A stretch of DNA of 64,000 nt from positions 1-64,000 of the forward strand of contig CAYMKL010000020.1 in assembly GCA_964390805.1 (NCBI GenBank). Reading direction: 5' to 3'. The notes beneath the pieces are model-generated. The model had not been told where the DNA came from. It ran no database searches and saw only the letters and a list, made by a program, of their open reading frames with translations. How positions within the stretch are numbered: position 1 is the first letter of the stretch; each line of letters starts with the position of its first letter. This document shows positions 41,999 through 49,916 of this stretch, one piece after another. The position numbers were made by a program, and so were the translations under genes. Origin of the DNA: CAYMKL01 sp964390805 (lineage in GTDB: Bacteria > Chloroflexota > Anaerolineae > VGOG01).

Positions 41999-43591
41999 GT
42001 GAGCAAACGAGCAGCGATATATGCCAGGGTCTCCACTGATGAGCAAGCTCAGGGATACAGCCTAGCAACTCAGTTGGAAGCTTGCCGAGTTTACTGCGAG
42101 GAACATGGTTTTGAGATCGTACGGGAATTTGCCGATGATTACACTGGGGCGAGTCTGGACAGGCCGGAGCTGGACAGACTGCGTGACCTGATCACCAACG
42201 ATACTGTTGGGGCGGTGGTGGTGTACGACCTGGACAGATTGGCACGCAAGGCGGTGTATCAGATGCTCCTCGAAGAAGAATTCAAAAAGGCAGGGGCGAG
42301 AGTTTGCTATGTCCGGGGTGATTACGCCGACAACGACGAAGGGCAGTTGATGAAGACGATCAAGGCCGCCATTAGCGAATACGAGCGAGCAAAGATTCTG
42401 GAGCGATCCAGGCGGGGATTGCAAGGCAAGGCCAAGGCGGGCTATGTCATCGTGGGAGCCAGACCGCCCTACGGCTACCAGGTGAAAAGCGAGCCGCACA
42501 AGAACTGGCTGATCATTGATGAGGATGAGGCCAAAGTGGTACGGCTGATATTCGAGTGGTATGTTTATGGCGACGGCGACGACGGCCCATTGTCTGTCAG
42601 GGCCATAGCGCGCAGGTTAACCACTTTGCGGATACCGACGCGGGGGGACAAAGAGAAGCGCATAAAAAAGAAGCATGGACGCTGTGTCTGGCATCATGGC
42701 GTGGTAAACGGGATTCGCAAGAACGAGACCTACACAGGGGTGTGGCACTACAACAAGAACGATTGCAGCGAGAAGCAGAGAGAGAGGTCCAGGGATGAGT
42801 GGATTGAGGTTGCGGTGCCGGCGATTATTGACCGTGCTCTGTGGGAGGAGGCGCAGGCAAGGGCGCCTCACAACACGAGCTTTTCCTCGCGCAACACGAA
42901 GTGGCACTATCTGCTCCGGCGCCGCCTAACATGCGTGAATTGCGGGCGCGCCGTCAGTTCTTTCACCAAGGCCAGGCGGGGCCGCAAGCCTATATCATAC
43001 TATCGCTGTGATGCGGCCACAGGCCGGATGCCGGGATATGAGTGTCATATGCCTCACTTTCGGGGTGACCAATTGGAGCCCGCCGTTTGGGAGTGGGTGA
43101 GCGATCTATTGCTACATCCCGACCAGTTGACTGATGGGATACGGGCACAACAAGCCGAAGCGGAACGGGCTAATCAGGTCCTACGGGATAGGTTGGCTTT
43201 GGTAGAGGAGAGCATAACCGACCACGACCATCAGATTGAGAGGTTGCTAGACCTCTACCTGACCGGTGACGACTTCCCGAAGGAACTATTGGATGAGAAG
43301 AAGGCCAGGTTGACCAGGGCCAGGCTGGAATTGGAGAAGGAAAGGGGAGGACTTGTCAGGCACCTCCAGCAGACGATGATACCCGATGCGCAGGTAGAGG
43401 AGATCGAAGAGTTCTGCCGACAGGTGAGCGAGGGGCTGGGAAACACATCTTTTGAGGACAAACGGAAAATCGTGGATTTGTTGAACGTGCGGGGGCAATT
43501 GGCGATTGAGGATGGGCAAAAGGTTGTGTATGTCAGTTGCGTGATTGACCAGGCCAGGTTGCCAATTGTGTCATCAACACCTTGGTGTTGA
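41999..43591 (+). CDS. Large serine recombinase
   Basis: A 530-aa site-specific integrase. The N-terminal catalytic domain has AAIYARVSTDEQAQGYSLAT with the nucleophilic serine in RVS, then VVVYDLDRLAR. A recombinase domain (GARPPYGYQ) follows, then a zinc ribbon (LTCVNCGRAVSS, later YRCDAA) and a C-terminal coiled coil. GTG at 41999 is chosen because GGGAGG lies 8 bp upstream; a TTG at 41981 is in frame but poorly placed. The last codons overlap the 3' end of a convergent Tat-signal gene. The C-terminus reads PIVSSTPWC after a normal domain end, so the attachment junction may lie within or right after this gene. Confidence 0.92.
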   Translation: MSKRAAIYARVSTDEQAQGYSLATQLEACRVYCEEHGFEIVREFADDYTGASLDRPELDRLRDLITNDTVGAVVVYDLDRLARKAVYQMLLEEEFKKAGARVCYVRGDYADNDEGQLMKTIKAAISEYERAKILERSRRGLQGKAKAGYVIVGARPPYGYQVKSEPHKNWLIIDEDEAKVVRLIFEWYVYGDGDDGPLSVRAIARRLTTLRIPTRGDKEKRIKKKHGRCVWHHGVVNGIRKNETYTGVWHYNKNDCSEKQRERSRDEWIEVAVPAIIDRALWEEAQARAPHNTSFSSRNTKWHYLLRRRLTCVNCGRAVSSFTKARRGRKPISYYRCDAATGRMPGYECHMPHFRGDQLEPAVWEWVSDLLLHPDQLTDGIRAQQAEAERANQVLRDRLALVEESITDHDHQIERLLDLYLTGDDFPKELLDEKKARLTRARLELEKERGGLVRHLQQTMIPDAQVEEIEEFCRQVSEGLGNTSFEDKRKIVDLLNVRGQLAIEDGQKVVYVSCVIDQARLPIVSSTPWC

Positions 43592-44312
43592 TGCCCTCCA
43601 CGGTCTCGGGAATGTTGGTCACCAGGTCGCCAAGTCGGTCGAGGATGGCCCTGATCTTGTCACCGTAGCCGAAGGGCAGCAAATCCAGCACGGAGGCGAA
43701 GAAGCTGCTCAGGGCGTCGGTGATGGGCTCAGCCCTTTCCAACACCCTCTCTATGGCATCTTCCAGGGCCTGCAGTCTGTCAGCCAGGGTGGAGACTATC
43801 CCTTCCGTCCACTCGATGCCGGCCCGAATGGCTGGGAAGGCTCCCTCGAAGTCCAAGAGAATTTCTTCGACGGCATCCAGGCCAGCTTTGATGGCCAGGC
43901 TCCCGCCCTGCACTCCGCTGAGCAATAAGCCCACAGCCGCCATGCCGGCGTCCACGATGGCGTCCAGCTCGATCTTCTCCAGGTTCTCGTAGAGCTCCAG
44001 CAGTCCCGTTAGTTTGAAGGTCTCAATGGCTGCTTCCAACTCGGCCGCTGTGCGCCCTGCTGCCGTGCCTCCCTTCCAGGCCACCAGGCTGCCACCAGCG
44101 CCCACCGTCAAGCCGGCTGCTCCCCCGGCCAGAGCACCCTGCAGGAAACGCCGCCGGGTTATCCCCCCCGGGGCGAGCATTTCCCCGTTGGTCTCTACCT
44201 GCTCTGTGAGCTCGTCGAGTCTTAGTAGGGTCTCATGATCGAGGGCCTGCAAACGCTGGTTGATGCGCTCGATCACTGGTCCTCGTCCGCTTTCACTGAA
44301 TTCGGTTTCCAT
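43533..44312 (-). CDS. Tat-signal protein of unknown function, possibly truncated at 3' end
   Basis: A 259-aa protein. Residues 1-50 are a cytoplasmic acidic helix, followed by a twin-arginine motif (ITRRRFLQGALAGG) and a hydrophobic Ala/Gly helix. The rest is a series of amphipathic helices. Its last 59 bp overlap the 3' end of the serine recombinase on the other strand, and the final residues (TQLATWPGQSRN) look unlike the rest, so the natural C-terminus may have been replaced when the element integrated. AGGAG precedes the ATG, and TATAAT lies upstream on the minus strand (44343-44348). Confidence 0.7.
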   Translation of the reverse strand: METEFSESGRGPVIERINQRLQALDHETLLRLDELTEQVETNGEMLAPGGITRRRFLQGALAGGAAGLTVGAGGSLVAWKGGTAAGRTAAELEAAIETFKLTGLLELYENLEKIELDAIVDAGMAAVGLLLSGVQGGSLAIKAGLDAVEEILLDFEGAFPAIRAGIEWTEGIVSTLADRLQALEDAIERVLERAEPITDALSSFFASVLDLLPFGYGDKIRAILDRLGDLVTNIPETVEGINTKVLMTQLATWPGQSRN

Positions 44313-44387
44313 AGTTCGTCACTCCTGGTAAGTAATGTGTACATTATATAGCATAATCGCGACTGACGCAAAGAGCGGCGTAAAGAA

Positions 44388-44418
44388 GCCACCTACATCA
44401 ACCGTAGCAGGTGGCCTT
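44388..44418 (+). terminator. Terminator-like hairpin of the GCCACC family
   Basis: GCCACCTAC (44388-44396) with GTAGCAGGTGGC (44404-44415), one bulge, followed by CTTGTTATT. Confidence 0.6.
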
Positions 44419-44432
44419 GTTATTCATCAGTG

Positions 44433-44497
44433 TCAACTTAAGGCTGAAAGGGCCGTCCCCGGGCCGCCCCGGGGACGGGGCTCAGAGCCTAAGTTGA
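44433..44497. repeat. Long inverted repeat, copy 1
   Basis: Outer arms TCAACTTAAGGCT (44433-44445) and AGCCTAAGTTGA (44486-44497). Inner arms CCGTCCCCGGG and CCCCGGGGACGG. A related element is at 47629-47707. MITE-like or REP-like. Confidence 0.75.
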
Positions 44498-44513
44498 TAC
44501 TAATGCTTTGTTA

Positions 44514-44542
44514 TTGCCAAAAGAGCCGAAACCTGGTATACT
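44514..44542 (+). promoter_or_regulatory. Promoter cassette 1 (LPXTG gene)
   Basis: TTGCCA (44514-44519), 17-bp spacer AAAGAGCCGAAACCTGG, TATACT (44537-44542). The spacer sequence itself is shared with cassettes at 46716, 48332 and 49917. Confidence 0.75.
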
Positions 44543-44593
44543 ATACTATGCTTACCAGGAATAGCTAAGCGTGAAGTAGAAGAGAGGTTGACT

Positions 44594-45295
44594 ATGCGTT
44601 TCCTTCATCTCATTAGGGCAATTTCGGGTGCGCTAAGTCTTGTCATCTCGTTCACGATGGTCTTGCTAGTGATGGCAGCGTTCCCACCGGTCTCTGCTGG
44701 CGAAACCCCATGACCGACCGAGACCCCGACCGTGCCGTCGGGAACACCAACGGTCACCCCCGTGGGGCCCACACCGACATCGTCTTGTCCAACCGATACG
44801 CCGCTGCCGCCCACGCCGACACCGCTTTCACCAACCGATACGCCGCTGCCGCCCACCTCGACGCCAATTCCGCCGACTGACACACCGCTGCCGCCCACAC
44901 CGACGCCAATTCCGCCGACCAGTACGCCCGTGCCACCAACTGGTACGCCGGTGCCGCCCACGCCTACATCGGCTCGCCCGACAGACACGCCAGCGCCTCC
45001 GCCTGCCACGCCGACGCCCCTGCCGGCAGTCACGGCTACGCCGACCAGCTCACCGACCGTGGTCGTTGTCGAAACGACCGAATCCCAGCCGGAGCTTCCC
45101 GTTACCGGGGGGGACTTGGGGGAGAGCCTGGTTCTCTGGAGGATGTGGATAGTGGGGGCGGCTGCGCTGCTGGTCTGCGGAGGGGCGCTTTTGCTTCGGC
45201 AAAGGCAGAAGACGTGTGTGTCATTGCGAGGAAGCGGAGCGACGAAGCAATCCCCGACTTGTGAGCAGGAGATTGCTTCGCTGCGCTCACAATGA
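44594..45295 (+). pseudogene. LPXTG-type Thr/Pro-rich surface protein with in-frame TGA at codon 40
   Basis: ATG at 44594 opens a signal peptide (ISFTMVLLVMAAFPPVSAGE), but codon 40 (44711-44713) is TGA. The same frame then continues with about 115 codons of PT-rich repeats (PTDTPLPPTPTP type), a cell-wall sorting signal LPVTG near codon 168, a hydrophobic helix and a basic tail (LLLRQRQK). The TGA separates signal peptide from body, so without readthrough or a sequencing error the product is a 39-residue peptide. The final 25 or so codons are derived from a palindromic repeat (45219-45297). It could be a recent pseudogene, phase-variable allele or sequencing error. Promoter cassette 1 drives it. 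Confidence 0.7.
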
Positions 45296-45297
45296 CA
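45219..45297. repeat. TGTCATTGCGAG-type palindromic repeat
   Basis: TGTCATTGCGAG at the left end and CTCACAATGACA at the right, with GAAGCAATC and GATTGCTTCG inside. This is the widespread CATTGCGAG...GAAGCAATC repeat found in many bacteria. It supplies the 3' end of the preceding gene. Confidence 0.85.
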
Positions 45298-45371
45298 CGT
45301 GCCCGGCAACACTCTCGCGAATCACGCAAACGTTGAAGGATAATACTATAAGACAACAAGGAGGTACGATC

Positions 45372-46634
45372 ATGTTCAACAAATGGGGAAAGCAATTGAG
45401 GGCCAGTGGTTACTTGGCGGCGTGCGTATTGGTGGGAGTTGTATGCGCACTGCTGGCGGTCAGTTGGGTGGCTGCGCTTCAGGGACCGGGCGTGGAGATC
45501 GGGCCGGACCATGCACGGCAAGCCTACGTTGGGGATGCCATCCTCTACAACCACACCCTGACCAATACTGGCACCATGACAGATACCTTCACGCTGGAGG
45601 TTCTGTCAACGCAAGGTTGGCCGGTAGAACTGGTAGGGGCAACCCAGCCGACGGGGACATTGTCGCTGCAAGTGGCTGCGCAAATGACATCCGCCTTCCA
45701 GATCAGCTTGACGGTCCCCGAGGACGCCGTTGGTCTAACGGACACTACGATCGTCACTGCCACGTCGCAGCTCAGTCCTACGGTCCAGAGCTACGCCACC
45801 GACACGACGACTGTGGTGTATCATCGGATTATCTTTCCATTCGTAGTAAAGCGCTGGCCTCCCGTTCCCTACTCCGCCACGTTGAATCCCATTGACAACT
45901 CAGATGAGGATGCGTACTACACGGTGAGTTGGCTTGCGGCGGGCCTGGCAGATACCCACGTCCTGGAAGAAGACGACAACGCCAGCTTCTCCAGCCCGAC
46001 CATCGTCTACGATGGCGCTGGAACTTCGTGGTCGGTGCCTGCCCCCGGCAGATTGTCCGGAACCTATTACTATCGCGTGCGCGGTCATAATCAGTGGGGG
46101 TACGGAGTGTACAGTAACATTGAGTCGGTCACCGTGCCGCCGTTCCTCGTTGCAGACACCCACCTTGAGGTCGGACAGTGTACCACGCTGAGCTGGGATT
46201 TCACCGGCATCAAGAAGCTTAATATCAGGTATGGCTATGGCTACGCCAAGGTGGGAGCTGATGGCCGGGGTTCTCGCCAGGTTTGCCCCAGCGTCATTAC
46301 CACCTATGAGGCCACAGTGACCAGGCAAGACGATAGCAAGGAGACCTATAAGCAGACGGTCTACGTCACCGGCAGCGGATGTGCTGACCCCATAGTCTGG
46401 CTTTTCGCCCCGACTGCCGATAAAGTCAATGCCGGCGAAAGGGTCAGCGTCTTTTGGAGTGTGGACTGCGCCAGGGCCGTCTGGCTCACAATCGGAAGTG
46501 GCGGGGAACAGCCGGTGGTGGGCCAGGGCTTTGTAGCAGACGTGGCGATCTACGGCGACACGGAGTTCGAGCTCAAGATCAAAAGGGAGCAGGGTGACTA
46601 CGTCTATGCGTCGTTTAAGGTCAAGGTGAAGTAG
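45372..46634 (+). CDS. Secreted multi-domain beta protein of unknown function
   Basis: A 420-aa exported protein. It has an N-terminal hydrophobic signal (GYLAACVLVGVVCALLAVSW) and an NEW3/DUF11-like beta domain (TLTNTGTMTDTFTLEVLS). A linker with RIIFPFVVKRW follows, similar to the YLPL(I/V)LK motif seen at protein ends elsewhere, then a fibronectin-like domain (YYYRVRGHNQWG) and a C-terminal domain with paired cysteines (GQCTTLSWDF, VCPS, GCADP, VDCARAV). The ATG follows AAGGAGG, so the start is secure. It lies just downstream of the LPXTG gene and a repeat. Probably a cell-surface protein; no enzyme motif. Confidence 0.72.
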   Translation: MFNKWGKQLRASGYLAACVLVGVVCALLAVSWVAALQGPGVEIGPDHARQAYVGDAILYNHTLTNTGTMTDTFTLEVLSTQGWPVELVGATQPTGTLSLQVAAQMTSAFQISLTVPEDAVGLTDTTIVTATSQLSPTVQSYATDTTTVVYHRIIFPFVVKRWPPVPYSATLNPIDNSDEDAYYTVSWLAAGLADTHVLEEDDNASFSSPTIVYDGAGTSWSVPAPGRLSGTYYYRVRGHNQWGYGVYSNIESVTVPPFLVADTHLEVGQCTTLSWDFTGIKKLNIRYGYGYAKVGADGRGSRQVCPSVITTYEATVTRQDDSKETYKQTVYVTGSGCADPIVWLFAPTADKVNAGERVSVFWSVDCARAVWLTIGSGGEQPVVGQGFVADVAIYGDTEFELKIKREQGDYVYASFKVKVK

Positions 46635-46676
46635 ACTACGAGATATACTTCTATCGCGCCGCAAAAGCATACCACA

Positions 46677-46713
46677 GAGAGCCACTTGTACTATTGGTGC
46701 AGGTGGCTCTTTG
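46677..46713 (+). terminator. Terminator hairpin of the GCCACC family
   Basis: AGAGCCACTTG with CAGGTGGCTCT, followed by TTGCTTT. Three bases separate it from promoter cassette 2. Confidence 0.7.
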
Positions 46714-46715
46714 CT

Positions 46716-46744
46716 TTGCCAAAGGAGCTGAAATCTGTTATACT
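46716..46744 (+). promoter_or_regulatory. Promoter cassette 2 (SDR gene)
   Basis: TTGCCA (46716-46721), spacer AAGGAGCTGAAATCTGT, TATACT (46739-46744). Confidence 0.75.
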
Positions 46745-46864
46745 ACTCCTGCAACCAAATGCGAGAGTCTGATGACGCTCAGCCCAGTGGATTGGCAGAA
46801 CTTGCAGCGAGGGAGGGTAGGTGGATTATGAACGAGATTTCGGGTGCGAAAGGGCAGGTATCTT

Positions 46865-47626
46865 ATGAAGCTACGGGATAAGACGGCGCTGATCAGCGGA
46901 GGCAATTCCGGCATTGGGCGTGCCATCGCCACGCTTTTCGCCGCCGAAGGAGCCCAGGTGGTCATTGCTGCACGTAATGAAGCGCGTGGTCATGAGACAG
47001 TGGAGACCATTGCCAAGGGCCGTGGGCAAGCCATATTCGTCTCCTGCGACGTCCGCAAAGCCGAAGATTGTGAGAAGGCAGTGGAGAGCGCGATTGACGC
47101 TTTCGGCCAACTGAACGTCCTGGTCAACAACGCGGGCATAATCTACCGCGCTACGGTGGTGGATACCACCGAGGAAGAATGGGACGACACCATGGACACC
47201 AATGTAAGAAGCGCTTACCTGATGTCCAAACACACTATCCCCTGGATGATCGAGGGCGGCGGCGGAGTCATTATCAATATCGCTTCCTACTATGGCATAG
47301 TCGGGGGGAAAGAAGCGGCTGCCTACTGCGCCTCCAAGGGGGCCATGGTGCTCCTCACCAAGGCCCTGGCTCTGGATCACGCCGCCCAGAACATCCGCGT
47401 GAATTGTGTCTGTCCGGGCAGCGTGGATACGCCCATGTTGAACCAGGAGATGGAGGAATTGGGGGGCGTGGAGAAGCTCCGCCCCCTCTTCGAGGCCAAG
47501 CATCCCCTGGGCCGTATTTGCTCGCCAGGCGAAGTGGCGCAGGCGGCCTTGTTCCTGGCCTCCGCAGACTCGGCCTTTATCACCGGTTCTTCTCTGGTCA
47601 TTGATGGTGGCATTACAGCGAGCTGA
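46865..47626 (+). CDS. Short-chain dehydrogenase/reductase
   Basis: A 253-aa NAD(P)-dependent SDR with cofactor motif SGGNSGIGRAIA (about residues 11-22), NNAGI, the serine region NIASYYGIVGG and the catalytic YCASK (Tyr153, Lys157). It ends ITGSSLVIDGGITAS, typical of FabG/3-oxoacyl reductase or glucose dehydrogenase-like classical SDRs. The substrate cannot be read from the sequence. ATG at 46865 follows an AAGGGCAGG stretch; an in-frame GTG at 46844 is less likely. A monocistronic gene behind promoter cassette 2 and ahead of a long inverted repeat. Confidence 0.88.
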   Translation: MKLRDKTALISGGNSGIGRAIATLFAAEGAQVVIAARNEARGHETVETIAKGRGQAIFVSCDVRKAEDCEKAVESAIDAFGQLNVLVNNAGIIYRATVVDTTEEEWDDTMDTNVRSAYLMSKHTIPWMIEGGGGVIINIASYYGIVGGKEAAAYCASKGAMVLLTKALALDHAAQNIRVNCVCPGSVDTPMLNQEMEELGGVEKLRPLFEAKHPLGRICSPGEVAQAALFLASADSAFITGSSLVIDGGITAS

Positions 47627-47628
47627 AG

Positions 47629-47707
47629 TTTTGACATAAGGCTCTAGCACCCGTCCCCGGGTGCGGTTTTGGCGGCCCGAGGACGGGCCTTGGAGCTTGT
47701 ATCAAAA
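47629..47707. repeat. Long inverted repeat, copy 2
   Basis: Outer arms TTTTGACATAAGGCTC (47629-47644) and GAGCTTGTATCAAAA (47693-47707). Inner arms CCCGTCCCCGGG and CCCGAGGACGGG. It shares the TGNCA...AAGGCT and CCGTCCCCGGG cores with copy 1 at 44433-44497, and lies directly after the SDR stop. Confidence 0.7.
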
Positions 47708-47728
47708 TCCGAGACAGCGGGGTAGCCT

Positions 47729-48289
47729 ATGAAGATCATACACTACAATTCTCCAGTTATTCTGACATTCGCCATAGTGGCTGTCGTCGTCTATCTCATC
47801 AGCGTGTTTCTTTTTCCGGGGTTTACGCCCCACTTTTTCCGGGTAGGGCCATCTTTTTCCTTTTCGGACCCTGTGGCTTACTTCCGCCTCGTATCGCACG
47901 TGATTGGGCATGCGAGTTTTGATCATCTGTTCAACAACATGCTGCTCATTCTGTTGCTAGGCCCAATCCTTGAGGAGAGATACGGCAGCTCGACGATTCT
48001 GGGGATGATGTTCGTCACGGCCTTGAGCACGGGAATCATCAACGTTCTGTTCTTCCCAACGGGCCTGCTGGGAGCCAGCGGCATCGTGTTCATGTTCGTC
48101 ATTCTGGTCTCAATTGTCAACATGAAAAGCGGTTCTATTCCAGTCTCGTTTCTGCTGGTCTCGTTCATCTTCATAGGCAGGGAGCTGGTTCAGGTGTTCC
48201 GACAAGACAGTATCTCGCAAATGGCGCACATCGTCGGTGGGTCCATCGGGGCGGTGTTTGGATTCAGGCTTGCTAAGCCGTCTAGTTAG
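47729..48289 (+). CDS. Rhomboid-family intramembrane serine protease
   Basis: A 186-aa membrane protein with about six hydrophobic helices. It has the catalytic serine in LLGASGIVF (Ser117) and histidine in QMAHIVGG (His167), with the conserved HASFDHLFNNM loop. It cleaves transmembrane segments of unknown substrates in the inner membrane. The final 71 bp are duplicated at 54355-54425, beyond the hsdS gene. Confidence 0.87.
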   Translation: MKIIHYNSPVILTFAIVAVVVYLISVFLFPGFTPHFFRVGPSFSFSDPVAYFRLVSHVIGHASFDHLFNNMLLILLLGPILEERYGSSTILGMMFVTALSTGIINVLFFPTGLLGASGIVFMFVILVSIVNMKSGSIPVSFLLVSFIFIGRELVQVFRQDSISQMAHIVGGSIGAVFGFRLAKPSS

Positions 48290-48295
48290 CCTGCT

Positions 48296-48328
48296 GGCTG
48301 TCCTGGCCTGGCAGGAGACGGCTTTTTG
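48296..48328 (+). terminator. Terminator after the rhomboid gene
   Basis: GGCTGTCCTG with CAGGAGACGGC (imperfect), followed by TTTTTGC. Promoter cassette 3 begins 4 bp later. Confidence 0.55.
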
Positions 48329-48331
48329 CTA

Positions 48332-48360
48332 TTGTCAAAGGAACTGAAATCTGGTATACT
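48332..48360 (+). promoter_or_regulatory. Promoter cassette 3 (MATE gene)
   Basis: TTGTCA (48332-48337), spacer AAGGAACTGAAATCTGG, TATACT (48355-48360). Confidence 0.75.
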
Positions 48361-48379
48361 CAGCAAATCCAAGATTTCC

Positions 48380-48434
48380 AGCAGAGGTGGCTCCCATGTG
48401 CCGCCGGTTCGCGGGCGTGGGAGCCACCTCTGCT
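48380..48434 (+). promoter_or_regulatory. Large hairpin in the MATE mRNA leader
   Basis: A perfect 17-bp inverted repeat (48380-48396 and 48418-48434, core GAGGTGGCTCCCA) with a 21-nt loop begins about 12 nt after the predicted transcription start. No T tract follows, so it is a structured leader or a small inserted palindrome rather than a terminator. Confidence 0.65.
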
Positions 48435-48472
48435 TAGAGAGCGAACGTTATCAGGGTTTCGTGTGTATTTCC

Positions 48473-49849
48473 ATGGCAAGATTGATGATAAAAACGTTGC
48501 TGCGACCAAAACCAAGACCCACTGATCGGCGCGACATTACTCGGGGAAGCCTGGTGCGCAGCATTTGGCACCTGGCATGGCCCATTACCCTGAGCCAGTT
48601 CTTGTTTATGCTACCGGGCCTCTACGACGCGGTCTGGTTGGGCAAGCTCGGCCCTGGGGCACAGGCTGCCGCCGGGCTGGCGACGTCGGTGCGCGTCACG
48701 ATGATCAGCGTGCTGATGGCGTTGAGCGTCGGCAGTGGCGCGGTGGTTGCCCGCTACGTTGGGGCCAAGGACCAGGAGAACGCGAATCTAGCGGTGTTGC
48801 AGGCTGTTGTCCTGATGATTGTGGCCTCCGGCACCCTGGGCCTGATCGGCGTGATTTTCACCGAGCCGCTGATGCGGCTCGCGGGGGCTGATGCTGACGT
48901 TCTGCCTCTGGCCGTGCGCTACGCCCGCATCCTCTTCGCCGGGCTGATCGCGATGGAGATGGTGCCCAGCGTCGGCGGGATGATGAATGCCGCGGGCGCT
49001 CCACACGTCCGACTGGGAATGATGCTGTGGAGTATGGGGACAATGCTCGTCGCGGAGCCGCTGCTGGTGAACTGGCTCGGTTTGGAGGGCGCGGTGCTGG
49101 CCTTGGTCGGCTCTAACACCGTCGGAATGTTGTGGGGGTTGGGCCTGCTGGTAACGGGACGCGCGCCGGTGTGCATAGATGTGCACAATCTGCGGCTGGA
49201 TTTCCCGATGATGAGGCAGATTCTGCGGGTCGCGTTGCCCGCCATAGTTCAACGGGGCACGCCCAACCTGGCGATGTCGCTGCTGATGCGCCTCATCTCC
49301 TCGTATGGTGCGGCGACGTTGGCCGCCTGGGTGGTGGCCCGGCGGCTCTTTAGCTTTGCGCAGATTCCCAGCATGGGCCTATCGGGCGTCGTGTCGGCGA
49401 TGGTTGGGCAGAATCTCGGCGCAGGTAAATCGCAGCGCGCCGAGCGAGCGGTCAGCCTCATCGCGCGCGCTGTGGCGGGGATCATGGTCGTTGTGTTGGG
49501 GTGTCTGGCGCTTTTCGCACCGCAGGTGATGGCGCTGTTCAGCGATGACGCGGAAAGCGTGTCCATTGGCGTCCACATCATCCGCGTGCTCGGTCTGGGA
49601 TACCTGGCTTTTGCCATCAACCTTGTGTTTGACACGGCCCAGGGCGGGGCCGGGGATACGGTGTCACCAATGGTCATCAATCTCGTCTCGCTATGGCTCG
49701 TCCAGATTCCGTTGGCGTACTTGCTCTCCCGCCCCTTCGGTCTCGGTGCAGACGGCATCTGGTTCGCCCTGGTCATCGGCTGGCTCGTGCAAGCGGCTCT
49801 GATGATTTGGCGCTATCGTCAAGGGCATTGGAAACTGAAGCGGATATGA
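48473..49849 (+). CDS. MATE-family efflux transporter
   Basis: A 458-aa inner-membrane protein with twelve predicted helices of the MATE/NorM family, which exports cationic drugs or metabolites using Na+ or H+ gradients. It has characteristic SIWHLAWPITLSQFLFMLPG near the start and VVSAMVGQNLGAGKSQRAER in the second half. ATG at 48473 is used; a second ATG follows at 48485, and no clear SD distinguishes them. Substrate unknown. Regulated from promoter cassette 3 through a leader hairpin. Confidence 0.9.
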   Translation: MARLMIKTLLRPKPRPTDRRDITRGSLVRSIWHLAWPITLSQFLFMLPGLYDAVWLGKLGPGAQAAAGLATSVRVTMISVLMALSVGSGAVVARYVGAKDQENANLAVLQAVVLMIVASGTLGLIGVIFTEPLMRLAGADADVLPLAVRYARILFAGLIAMEMVPSVGGMMNAAGAPHVRLGMMLWSMGTMLVAEPLLVNWLGLEGAVLALVGSNTVGMLWGLGLLVTGRAPVCIDVHNLRLDFPMMRQILRVALPAIVQRGTPNLAMSLLMRLISSYGAATLAAWVVARRLFSFAQIPSMGLSGVVSAMVGQNLGAGKSQRAERAVSLIARAVAGIMVVVLGCLALFAPQVMALFSDDAESVSIGVHIIRVLGLGYLAFAINLVFDTAQGGAGDTVSPMVINLVSLWLVQIPLAYLLSRPFGLGADGIWFALVIGWLVQAALMIWRYRQGHWKLKRI

Positions 49850-49916
49850 GGTGGTTGTGGATGTTCTGTTCTTCGTAGGCGTCTGCGGTGGGCAATCCCA
49901 CAGGTGGCGTTTTGTG

